A DNA stretch of 64,000 nucleotides from contig NZ_NUQE01000018.1 in NCBI RefSeq assembly GCF_002582035.1, positions 222,846-286,845 on the forward strand, read 5' to 3'. The notes under the pieces are model-generated. The model was not told the origin of the DNA. It saw nothing but the letters and a program-made list of their open reading frames with translations, and searched no databases. The stretch's first letter is position 1. Each line of letters starts with the position of its first letter. Position numbers and translations under genes: made by a program. The stretch comes from Bacillus pseudomycoides. Lineage in GTDB: Bacteria; Bacillota; Bacilli; Bacillales; Bacillaceae_G. Shown piece after piece: positions 26,163-35,069 of this stretch.

Positions 26163-29100
26163 ATGAAGCGAGTTGAAAGACCAAAAATTCAGGAATTATC
26201 AACTGGTGATCAATTTTATCTCATCGATATGCCGGAATTCGAAGTAATAGAGGGCAAGAATGAACCGTCCTCTATTCGTTTCGTTGTTGCTGACACAGAA
26301 ATGAATAAACGAGTATACGATTATGTAGAAACTAGGAATCTACTTGTCTTTGAAGGGCAATATTATATCCTTCTTGTTGATGGTCAAGATGAATTAGGTT
26401 TCAAGGATTGCGATGCAATTCAACTTGGTGCGGAACTAACAAGACAAACGCAAGAAAAGAAAATAACAGGCTATCTTTCTATTGAAGAAGGTTTAAAACA
26501 CATATTCGAAGGAAGTAACTTCAAATACGTCAATCGCTGTTCAAAGCATAATCAACTACAGTTTGAAAACTTTGGTGGTGTGAATCGTATGGGTATGATT
26601 CAAAATCTACTGAATCGCTTCGATATCGAATGTATCTTTGATAATATGACCGTTATCTTTGCAGATAGAATTGGCAAAACAACAGACAAGTTATATAAGT
26701 TCGGATATAACGTAAATGCCATTAAAAAAACAACAGATGACAGCAATTGCTCTTTTTCCGTTCTACTTTTGGGACACACTCCTACTGAAGAAGAAGGTGG
26801 GGGAGAACAATTTACGTATTATTACGAATCACCACTCAAGTATAAAATGCCGGAGCTTATCCGTAATCGACAAGCTGAAAATATTGAAGATGACAAAATC
26901 AAAGATAAAGAAACAGCAAAGAGACGTTGTGAAGAAATTGTAAATGACATCCCAGTTGTTTCTATCACTGTGGACCATAAAGAAGCGGATTTTGATGATT
27001 CTAGTGAGCCGAAGGTTGGAGACAAAGCTATTTTACAGCATCATAAGTACAATATGGACTTTGATGTGCGTGTGGTAAAACGAACTCGTTATCCTTTTGA
27101 AGAAACTCCAAATAACTATGAGTTTAGTAACAAACGTGATGAGCTTGTGGATCGTACGGAAGAACAAAAGAAATGGACTTCTGATATTCTTTCTGTGGTA
27201 AAAGAGTTGGATAAAAATCTGTTAGAGGAATCCAATAACTATACGGACCGTATCAATGCTATAACAGATAAAAAGGCAGAAGAAGCCAAGCAGGAAAGTG
27301 AAGCGGCAAAGGAACTTGCTGAGCTAGTAAAAGAAAATCAAAAGAACTTTCAAACTACCATTATTGAAAGTAATACGGCACCGACTCAAAACTTAGAGCC
27401 TGGTAAATCATTGTGGTTGGATACTTCAAAAGGAAAGCCTGGCATTCTGAAAAAATGGAACGGTAAAACGTGGGATCCCATTGTTCCAGACGTTGAAAGT
27501 GCAATTAAAATTTCTGAAGAACAAACGAACAAGGAAATACAACAGATTATATCTGATATGCAAGATAAGGCTGATACAGAATGGCTTAACACTCAGTTAG
27601 AAGGAAAAGCTGACAAAAGCGGTGTTTTTACAAAAGAGGAAATCAAAGATGGTTTTGTCGGTAAACAAACTTATGAAACTGATAAAGAAGGAAACATTAA
27701 AAAATTCCAAGAAATCAGTACCACTTTTGAACAAACGAATGAAGCAATTAAATCAAAAGCAGAGACACAAAGCGTTACGGATTTAGGAAATAACTTGTCG
27801 CAAGTATCGAAGGTCGCTAGTGAAGCAAAGCAAACTTCAGAAGGTAATACTCGTATCATTTCAAATATACAAACAACTGTTGATGAACAAAAAACATCGA
27901 TTGGTAATCTATCTAAAAAAACAACAGAAATCGAAGAAAAAGCGGGGCAGATTACTGAGAAGTTAACAAGCGTTGAACAAAGAAAAAGTGGAATCCGAAA
28001 TCTAATAACAGGAACAGCTTTTGAAAATGCAAATGGTTGGAAACAGTGGGGAAATGTCGGGCGTGTAGGCGTTTATGGACCAATGGGAACGGCAAAACAA
28101 TGTTTATACATTGAAACAAAATCAGCAGATGGCAAAACAAATTTAGTAGTTCCACAAGGGACAGCTATTGGATTGCAGGGAAATGGTCATACTTTCTCCG
28201 TTAAGGCTGGACAAGAATATACACTATCTATGCAAGTGGCTACCAGTGAATTAGGCGACACACTCAATTATATTTACTTGATGTATAGTGTTACAGGTGG
28301 TAATAGACGATTACCAACAATTAAGATTACAGACTTTCTTAAAAGTGAACCGATTTATGTAGGAGCAACAACATATTACTATAAAGTCAGTTTTACATTT
28401 AAAGCTGATCGTGACGATAGTAATGTACATTTATTAATTGGCGGTCTTACAGTTAAGGAGTTAACAGGTTCGAACGGTTATGCTTGGATACGTATTTATG
28501 AATTAAAAGTTGAAACAGGTAACATGCCTACAGAGTGGACACCAGCAACAGAAGACCAAGTGTCTCAAATTGTATTCGAACAGAAAACAGCTGAGTTTAC
28601 TCGTACAACCGATTCTATTAAACAGAGTGTAGAAAGTATTTCTAAAACACAAACGACGCAAGGAGAGCAGTTAGAGCAAGCAAAATCTACTCTTGAAACG
28701 CAAGCAAAATCGATTGAGGGAAAAGTCGGTATAAAACAAGTAGAAGATTATGTGAGTGGAATTGGATATACGAATGAAATTTTGAATTCTAGATTGCTGA
28801 AAGACAAAAAAAATTGGACAGGTTCCGGTGCCGGACTTGTGTGGAATGCAGACACGAATAAGATTTGTAACGGAAACTATTCTATGTACATGAAAGTTAC
28901 AGGTGAAACGAGCAATACGTATAAGAATGTTACTTCAAATAGAGTTGCTGTATCCCCAGGAGAAATAATGACAGCTTCAGCTTATTTTTATACAACTAAT
29001 ATAGCTGAACATCAAACAAGTAAACTAGAAATGAATATCATCTTTTGGAATAAGAGTGGTGTGCAATTAACAGCGACAGCAAATTTTTTCGGGATTCCCA

Positions 29101-30545
29101 ATAATACATGGACTAGAAATGTATTCACACTCGTCGCTCCTGCCGATGCAGTTGAATGTGCAGTTCGATTCTATATCATTCGTAACGGTGAATATTGGTT
29201 CTCTCAACCGATGTTACAACGCGGTGAAATTGCAAGTTCATTTGTTGAGAATCCTAATGACATTGTCGGTAAAGACCAAATCATGAGTGACCTTGCTGAA
29301 AAAGTAGCGACGGCTGATTACAACAAGAAAATTACTGAGATAGATAATAGATTCACTGTTAATGAAAAAGGTATCGAACTTGCAGCTAAGAAAACAGAAG
29401 TCTATACCCAAACGGAAAGTGATGGCAGATATGCTAAAGGTGCCTACGTGAAAGAAATGGAGGCACGTATCAGCGTTACTGAAAAAGACATTCTTAGCAC
29501 AGTTAAAGTCGGAAATGTCATCTCAAGTATTAATCAAACAGCTGAAAAGATTCAAATTGAAGCGAAGCGTATTAATTTAGTTGGTGCCGTTACAGCGGAA
29601 TCCATTGCTGGTAAGTTACTAGAGGGTATAACTATTAGAGCAAAAGATCCGAACGATAATAATAATTTTACAGAGATGTCGAATGGCCGAATTTTCACAC
29701 AAGGTCCTCAAACTCCAGCTGAATGGAATCAGTGGTCAAAGAAAGTTATTACAGGTTTAGAAAAGGGACTTTTTTATAGTAGAGGTTATAAAGAAGACGG
29801 TTCGCAAGCAAATTCTGTAGACATTGCAGCATGGGGTGCCACCTTTAACAACGGTAATGATACTGCGACATATGGATCACAGACATTTACTATATTGGAT
29901 AAAGGTGCAAGAAAGTCTGTCACCGCAAGATCTTATGATGCAACTCAAGGATGGAGACCATCGTTGAGCCTTGATAATCCTCAAAATGCAGAACTTGCAA
30001 ATATAAGATCAGATGCAATTTATTTTTATAACTTTAATAAAAACTATAAGAATGAATGGGTTACCGAAAATGGCGGTTCACATTTAACCTTATATAAGTC
30101 AATGCTTGCTTGTGACGATGGTTGGTGGGGATATTTACAAGTGAAAAATGGTAGTGGTTCAAGCCACTCTGGAGTTGTAGCTACTGAATACAAAACTACG
30201 TCTCAACAAAAGTTAAAAACATATATAAAAGATTTGCAGTTCGATGCATTACAAGACGTTTTGGACTTAAAAATAAAAGAATACTATTTCAAAAGTGATG
30301 TAGCTACTTTGTATGAAATGAGGGAGCAAAAAGAAGAAGGACAACCGCCGTACACATTGAATGACATTCCGAAGTACTACGGCTTCATGGTTGACGACTG
30401 TCCGCTTGCATTCACAGACGCTGAACGACAAGGAATCAATTTGTATGCTTCTTTATCAGTTCTTATAAAAGGGTTCCAAGAGTATGTAGCAAAAACGGAC
30501 GAAAGATTAAATCAATTAGAAGGCGAAAGATTAAATCCATTATAA
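26163..30545 (+). CDS. Tail-associated spike/lysin (Tal) with C-terminal chaperone domain
   Basis: 1460 residues, ATG 26163 one base after the previous stop. Residues about 1-330 match the phage tail base / prophage endopeptidase-tail fold. Coiled-coil segments alternate (for example KADKSG, EEKAGQITEKL) with two jelly-roll carbohydrate-binding-like modules (around 610-790 and 870-1030). The last 120 residues (from about 1344: TTSQQKLKTYIKDLQFDALQ ... YYGFMVDDCP ... SVLIKGFQEYV) resemble a peptidase S74 intramolecular chaperone that trimerises the fibre. Likely receptor-binding tip. Confidence 0.85.
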   Translation: MKRVERPKIQELSTGDQFYLIDMPEFEVIEGKNEPSSIRFVVADTEMNKRVYDYVETRNLLVFEGQYYILLVDGQDELGFKDCDAIQLGAELTRQTQEKKITGYLSIEEGLKHIFEGSNFKYVNRCSKHNQLQFENFGGVNRMGMIQNLLNRFDIECIFDNMTVIFADRIGKTTDKLYKFGYNVNAIKKTTDDSNCSFSVLLLGHTPTEEEGGGEQFTYYYESPLKYKMPELIRNRQAENIEDDKIKDKETAKRRCEEIVNDIPVVSITVDHKEADFDDSSEPKVGDKAILQHHKYNMDFDVRVVKRTRYPFEETPNNYEFSNKRDELVDRTEEQKKWTSDILSVVKELDKNLLEESNNYTDRINAITDKKAEEAKQESEAAKELAELVKENQKNFQTTIIESNTAPTQNLEPGKSLWLDTSKGKPGILKKWNGKTWDPIVPDVESAIKISEEQTNKEIQQIISDMQDKADTEWLNTQLEGKADKSGVFTKEEIKDGFVGKQTYETDKEGNIKKFQEISTTFEQTNEAIKSKAETQSVTDLGNNLSQVSKVASEAKQTSEGNTRIISNIQTTVDEQKTSIGNLSKKTTEIEEKAGQITEKLTSVEQRKSGIRNLITGTAFENANGWKQWGNVGRVGVYGPMGTAKQCLYIETKSADGKTNLVVPQGTAIGLQGNGHTFSVKAGQEYTLSMQVATSELGDTLNYIYLMYSVTGGNRRLPTIKITDFLKSEPIYVGATTYYYKVSFTFKADRDDSNVHLLIGGLTVKELTGSNGYAWIRIYELKVETGNMPTEWTPATEDQVSQIVFEQKTAEFTRTTDSIKQSVESISKTQTTQGEQLEQAKSTLETQAKSIEGKVGIKQVEDYVSGIGYTNEILNSRLLKDKKNWTGSGAGLVWNADTNKICNGNYSMYMKVTGETSNTYKNVTSNRVAVSPGEIMTASAYFYTTNIAEHQTSKLEMNIIFWNKSGVQLTATANFFGIPNNTWTRNVFTLVAPADAVECAVRFYIIRNGEYWFSQPMLQRGEIASSFVENPNDIVGKDQIMSDLAEKVATADYNKKITEIDNRFTVNEKGIELAAKKTEVYTQTESDGRYAKGAYVKEMEARISVTEKDILSTVKVGNVISSINQTAEKIQIEAKRINLVGAVTAESIAGKLLEGITIRAKDPNDNNNFTEMSNGRIFTQGPQTPAEWNQWSKKVITGLEKGLFYSRGYKEDGSQANSVDIAAWGATFNNGNDTATYGSQTFTILDKGARKSVTARSYDATQGWRPSLSLDNPQNAELANIRSDAIYFYNFNKNYKNEWVTENGGSHLTLYKSMLACDDGWWGYLQVKNGSGSSHSGVVATEYKTTSQQKLKTYIKDLQFDALQDVLDLKIKEYYFKSDVATLYEMREQKEEGQPPYTLNDIPKYYGFMVDDCPLAFTDAERQGINLYASLSVLIKGFQEYVAKTDERLNQLEGERLNPL

Positions 30546-30558
30546 AAGGTGATTATTG

Positions 30559-30732
30559 ATGAAAATAACAGCAAATCCAGAACTTTATGCAAAAGTGGTG
30601 GAAGAACAACTAAACGCTGCCACGCAGGAGAAAAACGTTTATTTGTCGCGCGTAATCGAGTTAGAAGCTGAAAATCATAATTTGAGAGAAGAAAATGAAA
30701 AACTTAAACAGCCGGAGCCTGCTAAAAAGTAA
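30559..30732 (+). CDS. Small coiled-coil prophage protein (57 aa)
   Basis: ATG 30559 after AAAAGGTGATT; stop 30730-30732. Two-thirds of the protein is a heptad-rich coil (RVIELEAENHNLREENEKLK). Located between tail fibre and holin, like the small XkdX/XhlA-type proteins, but without a transmembrane segment. Function unknown. Confidence 0.6.
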   Translation: MKITANPELYAKVVEEQLNAATQEKNVYLSRVIELEAENHNLREENEKLKQPEPAKK

Positions 30733-30764
30733 GGCTTTTTTATTTTGAAAGGAGAGGTAAACAA

Positions 30765-31175
30765 TTGGATCGTATCGATGTATTAACTAAATCATTTATA
30801 GCTGCCTTTGGTGGCTTTTGCGGTTACTTTCTAGGAGGTTGGGACGTGTCATTAAAAATCTTAGTCACAATGGCAGCGATTGATTATGTAACAGGAATGA
30901 TTGCAGCAGGATATAACGGAGAACTAAAAAGCAAAATCGGATTTCGAGGCATTGCCAAAAAGGTAGTGCTTTTTTTATTGGTCGGAGCAGCTGCTCAAGT
31001 AGATGTTGCGATTGGAAGTAACAGCGCAATTCGTGAAGCAACTATCTTTTTCTTTGCAGGAAATGAATTACTTTCTATTCTTGAAAACGCTGGTCGTATG
31101 GGTATCAAGTTACCAACTGCATTAACAAATGCTGTTGAGATTTTAAATAACAAAAACAAGGGAGAGAACGAATAA
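30765..31175 (+). CDS. Phage holin (holin family 4 type)
   Basis: 136 residues from TTG 30765 behind GAAAGGAGAGG. Hydrophobic segments at about 10-28, 30-48, 68-82 and 88-104, plus the family-like AIDYVTGMIAAGYNGEL and SKIGFRGIAKK segments. It permeabilises the membrane so the endolysin can reach the wall. Start overlaps with the endolysin by one base (TAATG). Confidence 0.92.
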   Translation: MDRIDVLTKSFIAAFGGFCGYFLGGWDVSLKILVTMAAIDYVTGMIAAGYNGELKSKIGFRGIAKKVVLFLLVGAAAQVDVAIGSNSAIREATIFFFAGNELLSILENAGRMGIKLPTALTNAVEILNNKNKGENE

Positions 31176-32182
31176 TGACTAAAAATATTATCGACATTTC
31201 ATATTTTAATGGTAATCCTAACTGGGATGTATTAGCTCCACAACTGGACTTAGCTATTTGCCGCGTTCAATATGGTTCAAATAAGCAGGATGTTAAATAT
31301 AATGAATATGTATCTGCATTAGAAGCGCGAGGTATTCCACATGCTGCATATGCTTATGGATGCTATGTATCTGTAAATGATGCAATTGTGGAAGCAAACG
31401 ACTTTATATCAAGAGTAAATCCTAATGCAAAATTCTTAGTATTAGATGTTGAAGACGACACTCTAGCAAGCTGCGGCGCAACTAATCTAGCAAAAGCATC
31501 TCAAGCATTTATTGATACTTGTAAAGCTGCTGGATGGAAAGTAGGTTTGTATGTATCTCATCACATGTACGGTTCTTATGGACTACAAAATGTAAAAGCT
31601 GATTTCCTTTGGATTCCGCGTTATGGTGGTCCAAAACCGGCATATGCATGTGACTTATGGCAGTATGCTGATGGAGAAACAGGTGGCTGGCTTGATGGTA
31701 TTGGCAAAGTTGACTTAAACCGTCTAAACGGTGATAAGACTCTTGAATGGTTTATCGGTAGTTCCAACTCATTACTACCACAAGATGAAGTTTTAGGGTA
31801 TCTTACAACGACTGCTGATGTTGCTAACATTCGAAAAGAACCAAATGTAAATTCTCCTGTTATGCGTACAGCTACAAAAGGACAAGGTCACACTTATTAT
31901 GCTTGGTCATATGATGGTGCTCATTTTTGGTACAAGGTAGCTACTGACAACTGGATGCGTGACGATGTTGCAAGCATCAACAAGGATGGTAAATGGCATG
32001 GCGTTGTGTGGGTAAGTGGCGACAATGTAAATATACGTTCTGGAGCTGGCACGAATTATAATAAAATTGGCAGCATTGGACAAGGGTCATATGACATTGA
32101 TGGACGTGAAGGCGACTGGATTCATATCAAAGACCGTGGTTGGATGCTTTTCGATGAGTCATATGTAAAATGGATTAGATAA
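31175..32182 (+). CDS. Endolysin: GH25 muramidase with SH3 wall-binding domains
   Basis: 335 residues. GH25 catalytic domain at about 1-200 with acidic residues Asp7 (IIDIS), Asp91 and Glu93 (LDVED). Two SH3b-like domains follow (about 205-270 and 275-335; VANIRKEPNVNSPV and VNIRSGAGTNYNKIG). It hydrolyses the MurNAc-GlcNAc bond of peptidoglycan at lysis. No signal peptide, consistent with holin-dependent release. Confidence 0.95.
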   Translation: MTKNIIDISYFNGNPNWDVLAPQLDLAICRVQYGSNKQDVKYNEYVSALEARGIPHAAYAYGCYVSVNDAIVEANDFISRVNPNAKFLVLDVEDDTLASCGATNLAKASQAFIDTCKAAGWKVGLYVSHHMYGSYGLQNVKADFLWIPRYGGPKPAYACDLWQYADGETGGWLDGIGKVDLNRLNGDKTLEWFIGSSNSLLPQDEVLGYLTTTADVANIRKEPNVNSPVMRTATKGQGHTYYAWSYDGAHFWYKVATDNWMRDDVASINKDGKWHGVVWVSGDNVNIRSGAGTNYNKIGSIGQGSYDIDGREGDWIHIKDRGWMLFDESYVKWIR

Positions 32183-32187
32183 TGAAG

Positions 32188-32220
32188 AGAGCTGACTCTT
32201 ATGAGTTGGCTCTTTTTTTT
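32188..32220 (+). terminator. Strong intrinsic terminator after the lysis genes
   Basis: An 11-bp stem AGAGCTGACTC/GAGTTGGCTCT (two G-T pairs), loop TTAT, then a T8 run. Ends the late transcript. Confidence 0.85.
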
Positions 32221-32257
32221 ATGCATTTTTTTCATTTTATGTAAAATATTTGTGTAT

Positions 32258-32291
32258 TTTAGTTGACTTAAGTAAACTAAAAGTGTATAAT
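32258..32291 (+). promoter_or_regulatory. SigA-type promoter with an overlapping palindromic operator
   Basis: TTGACT (32263-32268), 17-base spacer, TATAAT (32286-32291). A 24-base near-perfect palindrome (arms TTTAGTTGACTT and AAGTAAACTAAA, one mismatched pair, 32258-32281) covers the -35 box, so a dimeric repressor could block it. Confidence 0.7.
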
Positions 32292-32319
32292 AAGAGTATA
32301 AAGAAAAGGAGGTGAAAAC

Positions 32320-32472
32320 ATGGATTGGTTAATAATCTTAGGAGGCATCGCAACAGTCGTAACAACTCTTGCTCAATTATCAACAGTAGTTAAAAACAGC
32401 GTGGATACATACTACAAGATAAAAGAGGAAAAAGAAAAGAGTCGCTCCCGACAAGAAGACGACTCCGAATAA
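32320..32472 (+). CDS. Small single-span membrane peptide (50 aa)
   Basis: ATG 32320 after AAAGGAGGTG; stop 32470-32472. Residues about 3-24 (WLIILGGIATVVTTLAQLS) form one hydrophobic segment, followed by a charged tail (KIKEEKEKSRSRQEDD). It is driven by a strong operator-controlled promoter outside the late operon. Could be a toxin-like, superinfection or lysis-modulating peptide; nothing decides between these. Confidence 0.6.
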   Translation: MDWLIILGGIATVVTTLAQLSTVVKNSVDTYYKIKEEKEKSRSRQEDDSE

Positions 32473-32480
32473 CACCACAG

Positions 32481-32496
32481 GGGAGGGAAACCTCCC
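32481..32496 (+). other. GC-rich GNRA-loop hairpin
   Basis: GGGAGG-GAAA-CCTCCC directly after the 50-aa gene. No T-run follows. It may stabilise or end the short transcript. Confidence 0.4.
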
Positions 32497-32530
32497 TTGT
32501 ACCTAAGATTATAACACATTCTAAAGTATC

Positions 32531-32713
32531 ATGAAAAAATTTATTTGGACAAATATACCCGTAGTTATTGTTTTGGTGTTCATCTTGTCTATTCTTGATT
32601 ATAGAAATTTAAACGTTTGGGGATACATCTGTATAATTGGTACAGCATTATCTTTATTGCTAATGGTAATCAACATAGTAATTTGGTATATAAAGGAGAA
32701 GAAAAATGTATAG
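32531..32713 (+). CDS. Small two-span membrane protein (60 aa)
   Basis: Residues about 5-24 and 31-54 are hydrophobic (IPVVIVLVFILSIL; ICIIGTALSLLLMVINIVIW), with a charged KEKKN end. The ribosome site is weak. It overlaps the HTH gene downstream by eight bases, so the two are probably co-translated. No family recognised. Confidence 0.5.
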   Translation: MKKFIWTNIPVVIVLVFILSILDYRNLNVWGYICIIGTALSLLLMVINIVIWYIKEKKNV

Positions 32714-32918
32714 GTTTGAAACAAAGGAACAACTCATAGAATTCATAAAAGATGAAATTTTGAACTCCTCAGAAGCATTGGACATTCTCGGTTGCTCAAG
32801 GCAATATTTAAACAAGTTAATAAAAGAGGAAAAACTAACACCAATTAAAGAAACGGTACGAGATCGATTATTCTTTAAACAAGACATACTGAATAGAAAA
32901 GAGCAGATGAGAAAGTAA
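32706..32918 (+). CDS. Small HTH (excisionase/MerR-like) DNA-binding protein
   Basis: 70 residues, ATG 32706 with AAAGGAGAAG upstream. SSEALDILGCSRQYLNKLIKEEKL is a winged-helix MerR/excisionase-type HTH, followed by a short beta wing (LTPIKETVRDRLFFKQD). Size fits a recombination directionality factor or a small repressor. Given the element's place in sigK, a role in excision is possible but not shown. Confidence 0.65.
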   Translation: MYRFETKEQLIEFIKDEILNSSEALDILGCSRQYLNKLIKEEKLTPIKETVRDRLFFKQDILNRKEQMRK

Positions 32919-32996
32919 AAAGCAGCATAGATAGGAACTAGCGGTTTTAAGAAAGAAATATCGACCATTTGAGTAAGCAGAAATGAATAAAACTAA

Positions 32997-33026
32997 AAGC
33001 CCTCTCATGTGAGAAGGGCTCTTTTT
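32997..33026 (+). terminator. Intrinsic terminator
   Basis: AAGCCCTCTCA/TGAGAAGGGCT stem with one bulged A, followed by CTTTTT. Ends the right-end + strand unit, facing the - strand LexA-like gene. Confidence 0.65.
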
Positions 33027-33149
33027 ATGGTTTCGATATTATAAAGTACCTTGTAGTTTAATACTAACTTGCAAAAAATCTTAGTTTTGAAAAAGGTTTC
33101 AACAGTGAAGACGAAACAAATAAATCTCCACTCAATCATACTGTTTAGT

Positions 33150-33374
33150 TTATAAGGCTTCTTGTAAAATTTTAATTGCTCGCGGTTTCGTTGGATCACG
33201 ATGAATATAACCGTAATCTTCTAGCTTGACTAAATGCCCATGTACAGTAGAAGTAGAAGCAAGTCCTATAGCATCCCCGATTTCACGTACAGTTGGTGGA
33301 TAGCCGTCTTCTTTTATTCTTTGTTTCATGAAATTTAGAATTTGAGATTGTCTTTCGGTCAGTGGTTTCATCAT
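33150..33374 (-). CDS. LexA-like DNA-binding domain protein without protease domain
   Basis: 74 residues; the start at 33374 on the - strand follows GAGAGGAT. The sequence is the LexA N-terminal winged helix nearly complete ([65 protein letters not shown]). The C-terminal S24 autoprotease domain (about 130 residues in LexA) is absent, so RecA-stimulated self-cleavage is not possible. The only - strand gene seen in the prophage part; probably a repressor or LexA competitor. Confidence 0.85.
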   Translation of the reverse strand: MMKPLTERQSQILNFMKQRIKEDGYPPTVREIGDAIGLASTSTVHGHLVKLEDYGYIHRDPTKPRAIKILQEAL

Positions 33375-33698
33375 GTAGTATCCTCTCTTTATTCATTTGA
33401 ATATCTGATTATAGAATAACAAAGAAATATAATTTAATCAAACATTTGTTCTATTCCGCGATTAAATTTAATAATTAGTTCACACTCTATTAATATTTTG
33501 TTGTTGATGCAGCTAAATTTGTAAGATGATTAAGCAAAGGTGAACTGGAAGCATTTAAGTATTTAGAAAAACATTTTATTTTTGCTTGAAAGTTTGTACA
33601 TAGGATAGAGAGTTAAAGCGGTTTAATTTTTAATACTGTAACATCAAAGTATTCTCTTCTTAATAGAAGATAACGGAAACTAAACAGGATAAAGTCTA
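33375..33698. other. Non-coding right end of the prophage
   Basis: AT-rich, no ORF supported. It holds a near-consensus LexA box and, at the extreme right, the junction with sigK. A TATAAT for the - strand LexA-like gene can be read at about 33410-33415. Confidence 0.5.
33440..33451. promoter_or_regulatory. Near-consensus LexA/DinR box
   Basis: AAAC-ATTT-GTTC differs by one base from GAAC-N4-GTTC. It lies 66 bases upstream of the LexA-like gene, suggesting autoregulation or host LexA control. Confidence 0.45.
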
Positions 33699-33720
33699 GT
33701 GGAGAATGAGATTTCTTTAA
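33695..33720 (+). other. attR-type junction in sigK
   Basis: SigK coding identity begins at AATGAG (33705); AATGA at 33705-33709 equals the core I recall for B. subtilis skin excision. Left of it the sequence (GGATAAAGTCTAGTGG) no longer encodes SigK. The matching left junction is outside the window. Confidence 0.75.
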
Positions 33721-34001
33721 TAGATATTTTAAAGTCAGAATCAGAAGATGTAATTGATACCATTCAATTGAGTATGGAGCTTGAGAAAATTAAAGAGTAT
33801 ATCGATATATTAGATGAACGGGAAAAAGAAGTGATTGTGAACCGGTTTGGTCTTGGCATGGAAAAAGAGAAAACGCAGCGCGAGATTGCGAAGGCACTTG
33901 GTATATCAAGGAGCTATGTGTCACGCATTGAGAAGCGGGCGTTAATGAAGATGTTTCATGAATTTGTTCGTGCAGAGAAAGAGAAGAAGGGGAAATCTTA
34001 A
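33699..34001 (+). pseudogene. sigK: sigK 3' part (sigma-K C-terminal half), split by prophage
   Basis: About 100 residues: [20 protein letters not shown], then region 4 with [34 protein letters not shown] and [20 protein letters not shown]. This is the C-terminal part of mother-cell sigma-K (region 3/4, -35 recognition); the full protein is about 235 residues. The first codons GTG GAG come from prophage DNA and the ribosome site is weak. It matches B. subtilis spoIIIC, the skin-separated half. A working sigK requires excision in the mother cell, so the gene is split rather than dead. Confidence 0.93.
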
Positions 34002-34007
34002 AGATGG

Positions 34008-34048
34008 AAAGTGTCTGATTTTATTCGAAAGCAGGCACTTTTCTTTTT
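34008..34048 (+). terminator. sigK terminator
   Basis: AAAGTGTCTG/CAGGCACTTT stem (one G-T pair) with a 14-base loop and TTCTTTTT after it. Confidence 0.75.
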
Positions 34049-34087
34049 GGATAAAATGAAACTCCTTTGATAAATCTATGTTCACGG

Positions 34088-34116
34088 TTGAAAATGATGG
34101 GTTCTATCTGTAATAT
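34088..34116 (+). promoter_or_regulatory. Putative SigA promoter of psd
   Basis: TTGAAA (34088-34093), 17 bases, TAATAT (34111-34116), about 100 bases before psd. Confidence 0.4.
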
Positions 34117-34217
34117 TAAAAGGTGCTAATAATTTATGATATAGAAATAAAAATAGGAAAAACTACATGTAATAGTCTTATTACAAAATTATATATCATA
34201 GTAGGGGGTTTCGCAGT

Positions 34218-34997
34218 TTGCGACGTACGTTATATCGATTATTGATTGAACTTACAAACGGTCGTTTTACGTCCTATGTATTGCGTAATTTTGCACAGTC
34301 GCGTTTAAGCTCGATTGTTATTCCGTCTTATGCGAAAGTATTTCAAATTAGGCAAGATGAGATGGAGAAGGATTTAAAAGAGTACGGAACGCTTCATGAA
34401 TTATTTACGCGTAAGTTAAAAGAGGGAAAACGATCGATTGATACAGAAGTATCCAGCATTGTGAGTCCGGTTGATGGTGTTTTTGCAGGGCATGGTCCTA
34501 TTGATCAGGCAAAAATGTTTGAGATTAAAGGGAAACAATATTCTATTGTAGATATGCTTGGTACGGAAGAGCGAGCAGCGCGTTACGCAGGTGGTACATA
34601 TATGGTTATTTATTTAAGTCCAAGCCATTATCACCGTATTCATAGCCCGCTTTCAGGTACAGTGACAGAACGTTTTGTACTTGGAAGGAAATCGTATCCT
34701 GTTAACGCAGCAGGTATGAAATATGGAAAAGATACGTTATCCAAAAACTATCGCTCTGTAACTGAAATAGAGAGCGAAGGCGAGCGGATGGCGCTTGTTA
34801 AAGTAGGCGCAATGTTTGTTAATAGTATTGAACTGCTGCATGAGAGAGAAGTTGTTCAAAAAGGTGAAGAGATGGCTTACTTTACATTTGGCTCTACAGT
34901 CGTTCTATTATTTGAAAAAGATATGATTGAAGTAGTTCAATCATTAACTAGTGGACAAGAGGTTCGTGTTGGTGAAAAAGTCGCAACTCGATTATAA
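34218..34997 (+). CDS. psd: Phosphatidylserine decarboxylase
   Basis: 259 residues from TTG 34218 behind AGGGGG. Converts phosphatidylserine to phosphatidylethanolamine at the membrane. The proenzyme cuts itself at FGST (224-227), Ser226 becoming the pyruvoyl group; SPVDG (83-87) and [10 protein letters not shown] (138-147) are family motifs. Normal length. It is monocistronic, with a terminator at 35038, and sits next to sigK. Confidence 0.96.
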   Translation: MRRTLYRLLIELTNGRFTSYVLRNFAQSRLSSIVIPSYAKVFQIRQDEMEKDLKEYGTLHELFTRKLKEGKRSIDTEVSSIVSPVDGVFAGHGPIDQAKMFEIKGKQYSIVDMLGTEERAARYAGGTYMVIYLSPSHYHRIHSPLSGTVTERFVLGRKSYPVNAAGMKYGKDTLSKNYRSVTEIESEGERMALVKVGAMFVNSIELLHEREVVQKGEEMAYFTFGSTVVLLFEKDMIEVVQSLTSGQEVRVGEKVATRL

Positions 34998-35037
34998 AAG
35001 AAGCAGCTTTTATATAGCTCGTTTCACTTTATAATAA

Positions 35038-35065
35038 AAGAGCCGTCTTATAGATGGCTCTTTTT
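35038..35065 (+). terminator. psd terminator
   Basis: AGAGCCGTCT-TAT-AGATGGCTCT followed by TTTT. Confidence 0.75.
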
Positions 35066-35069
35066 ACAA

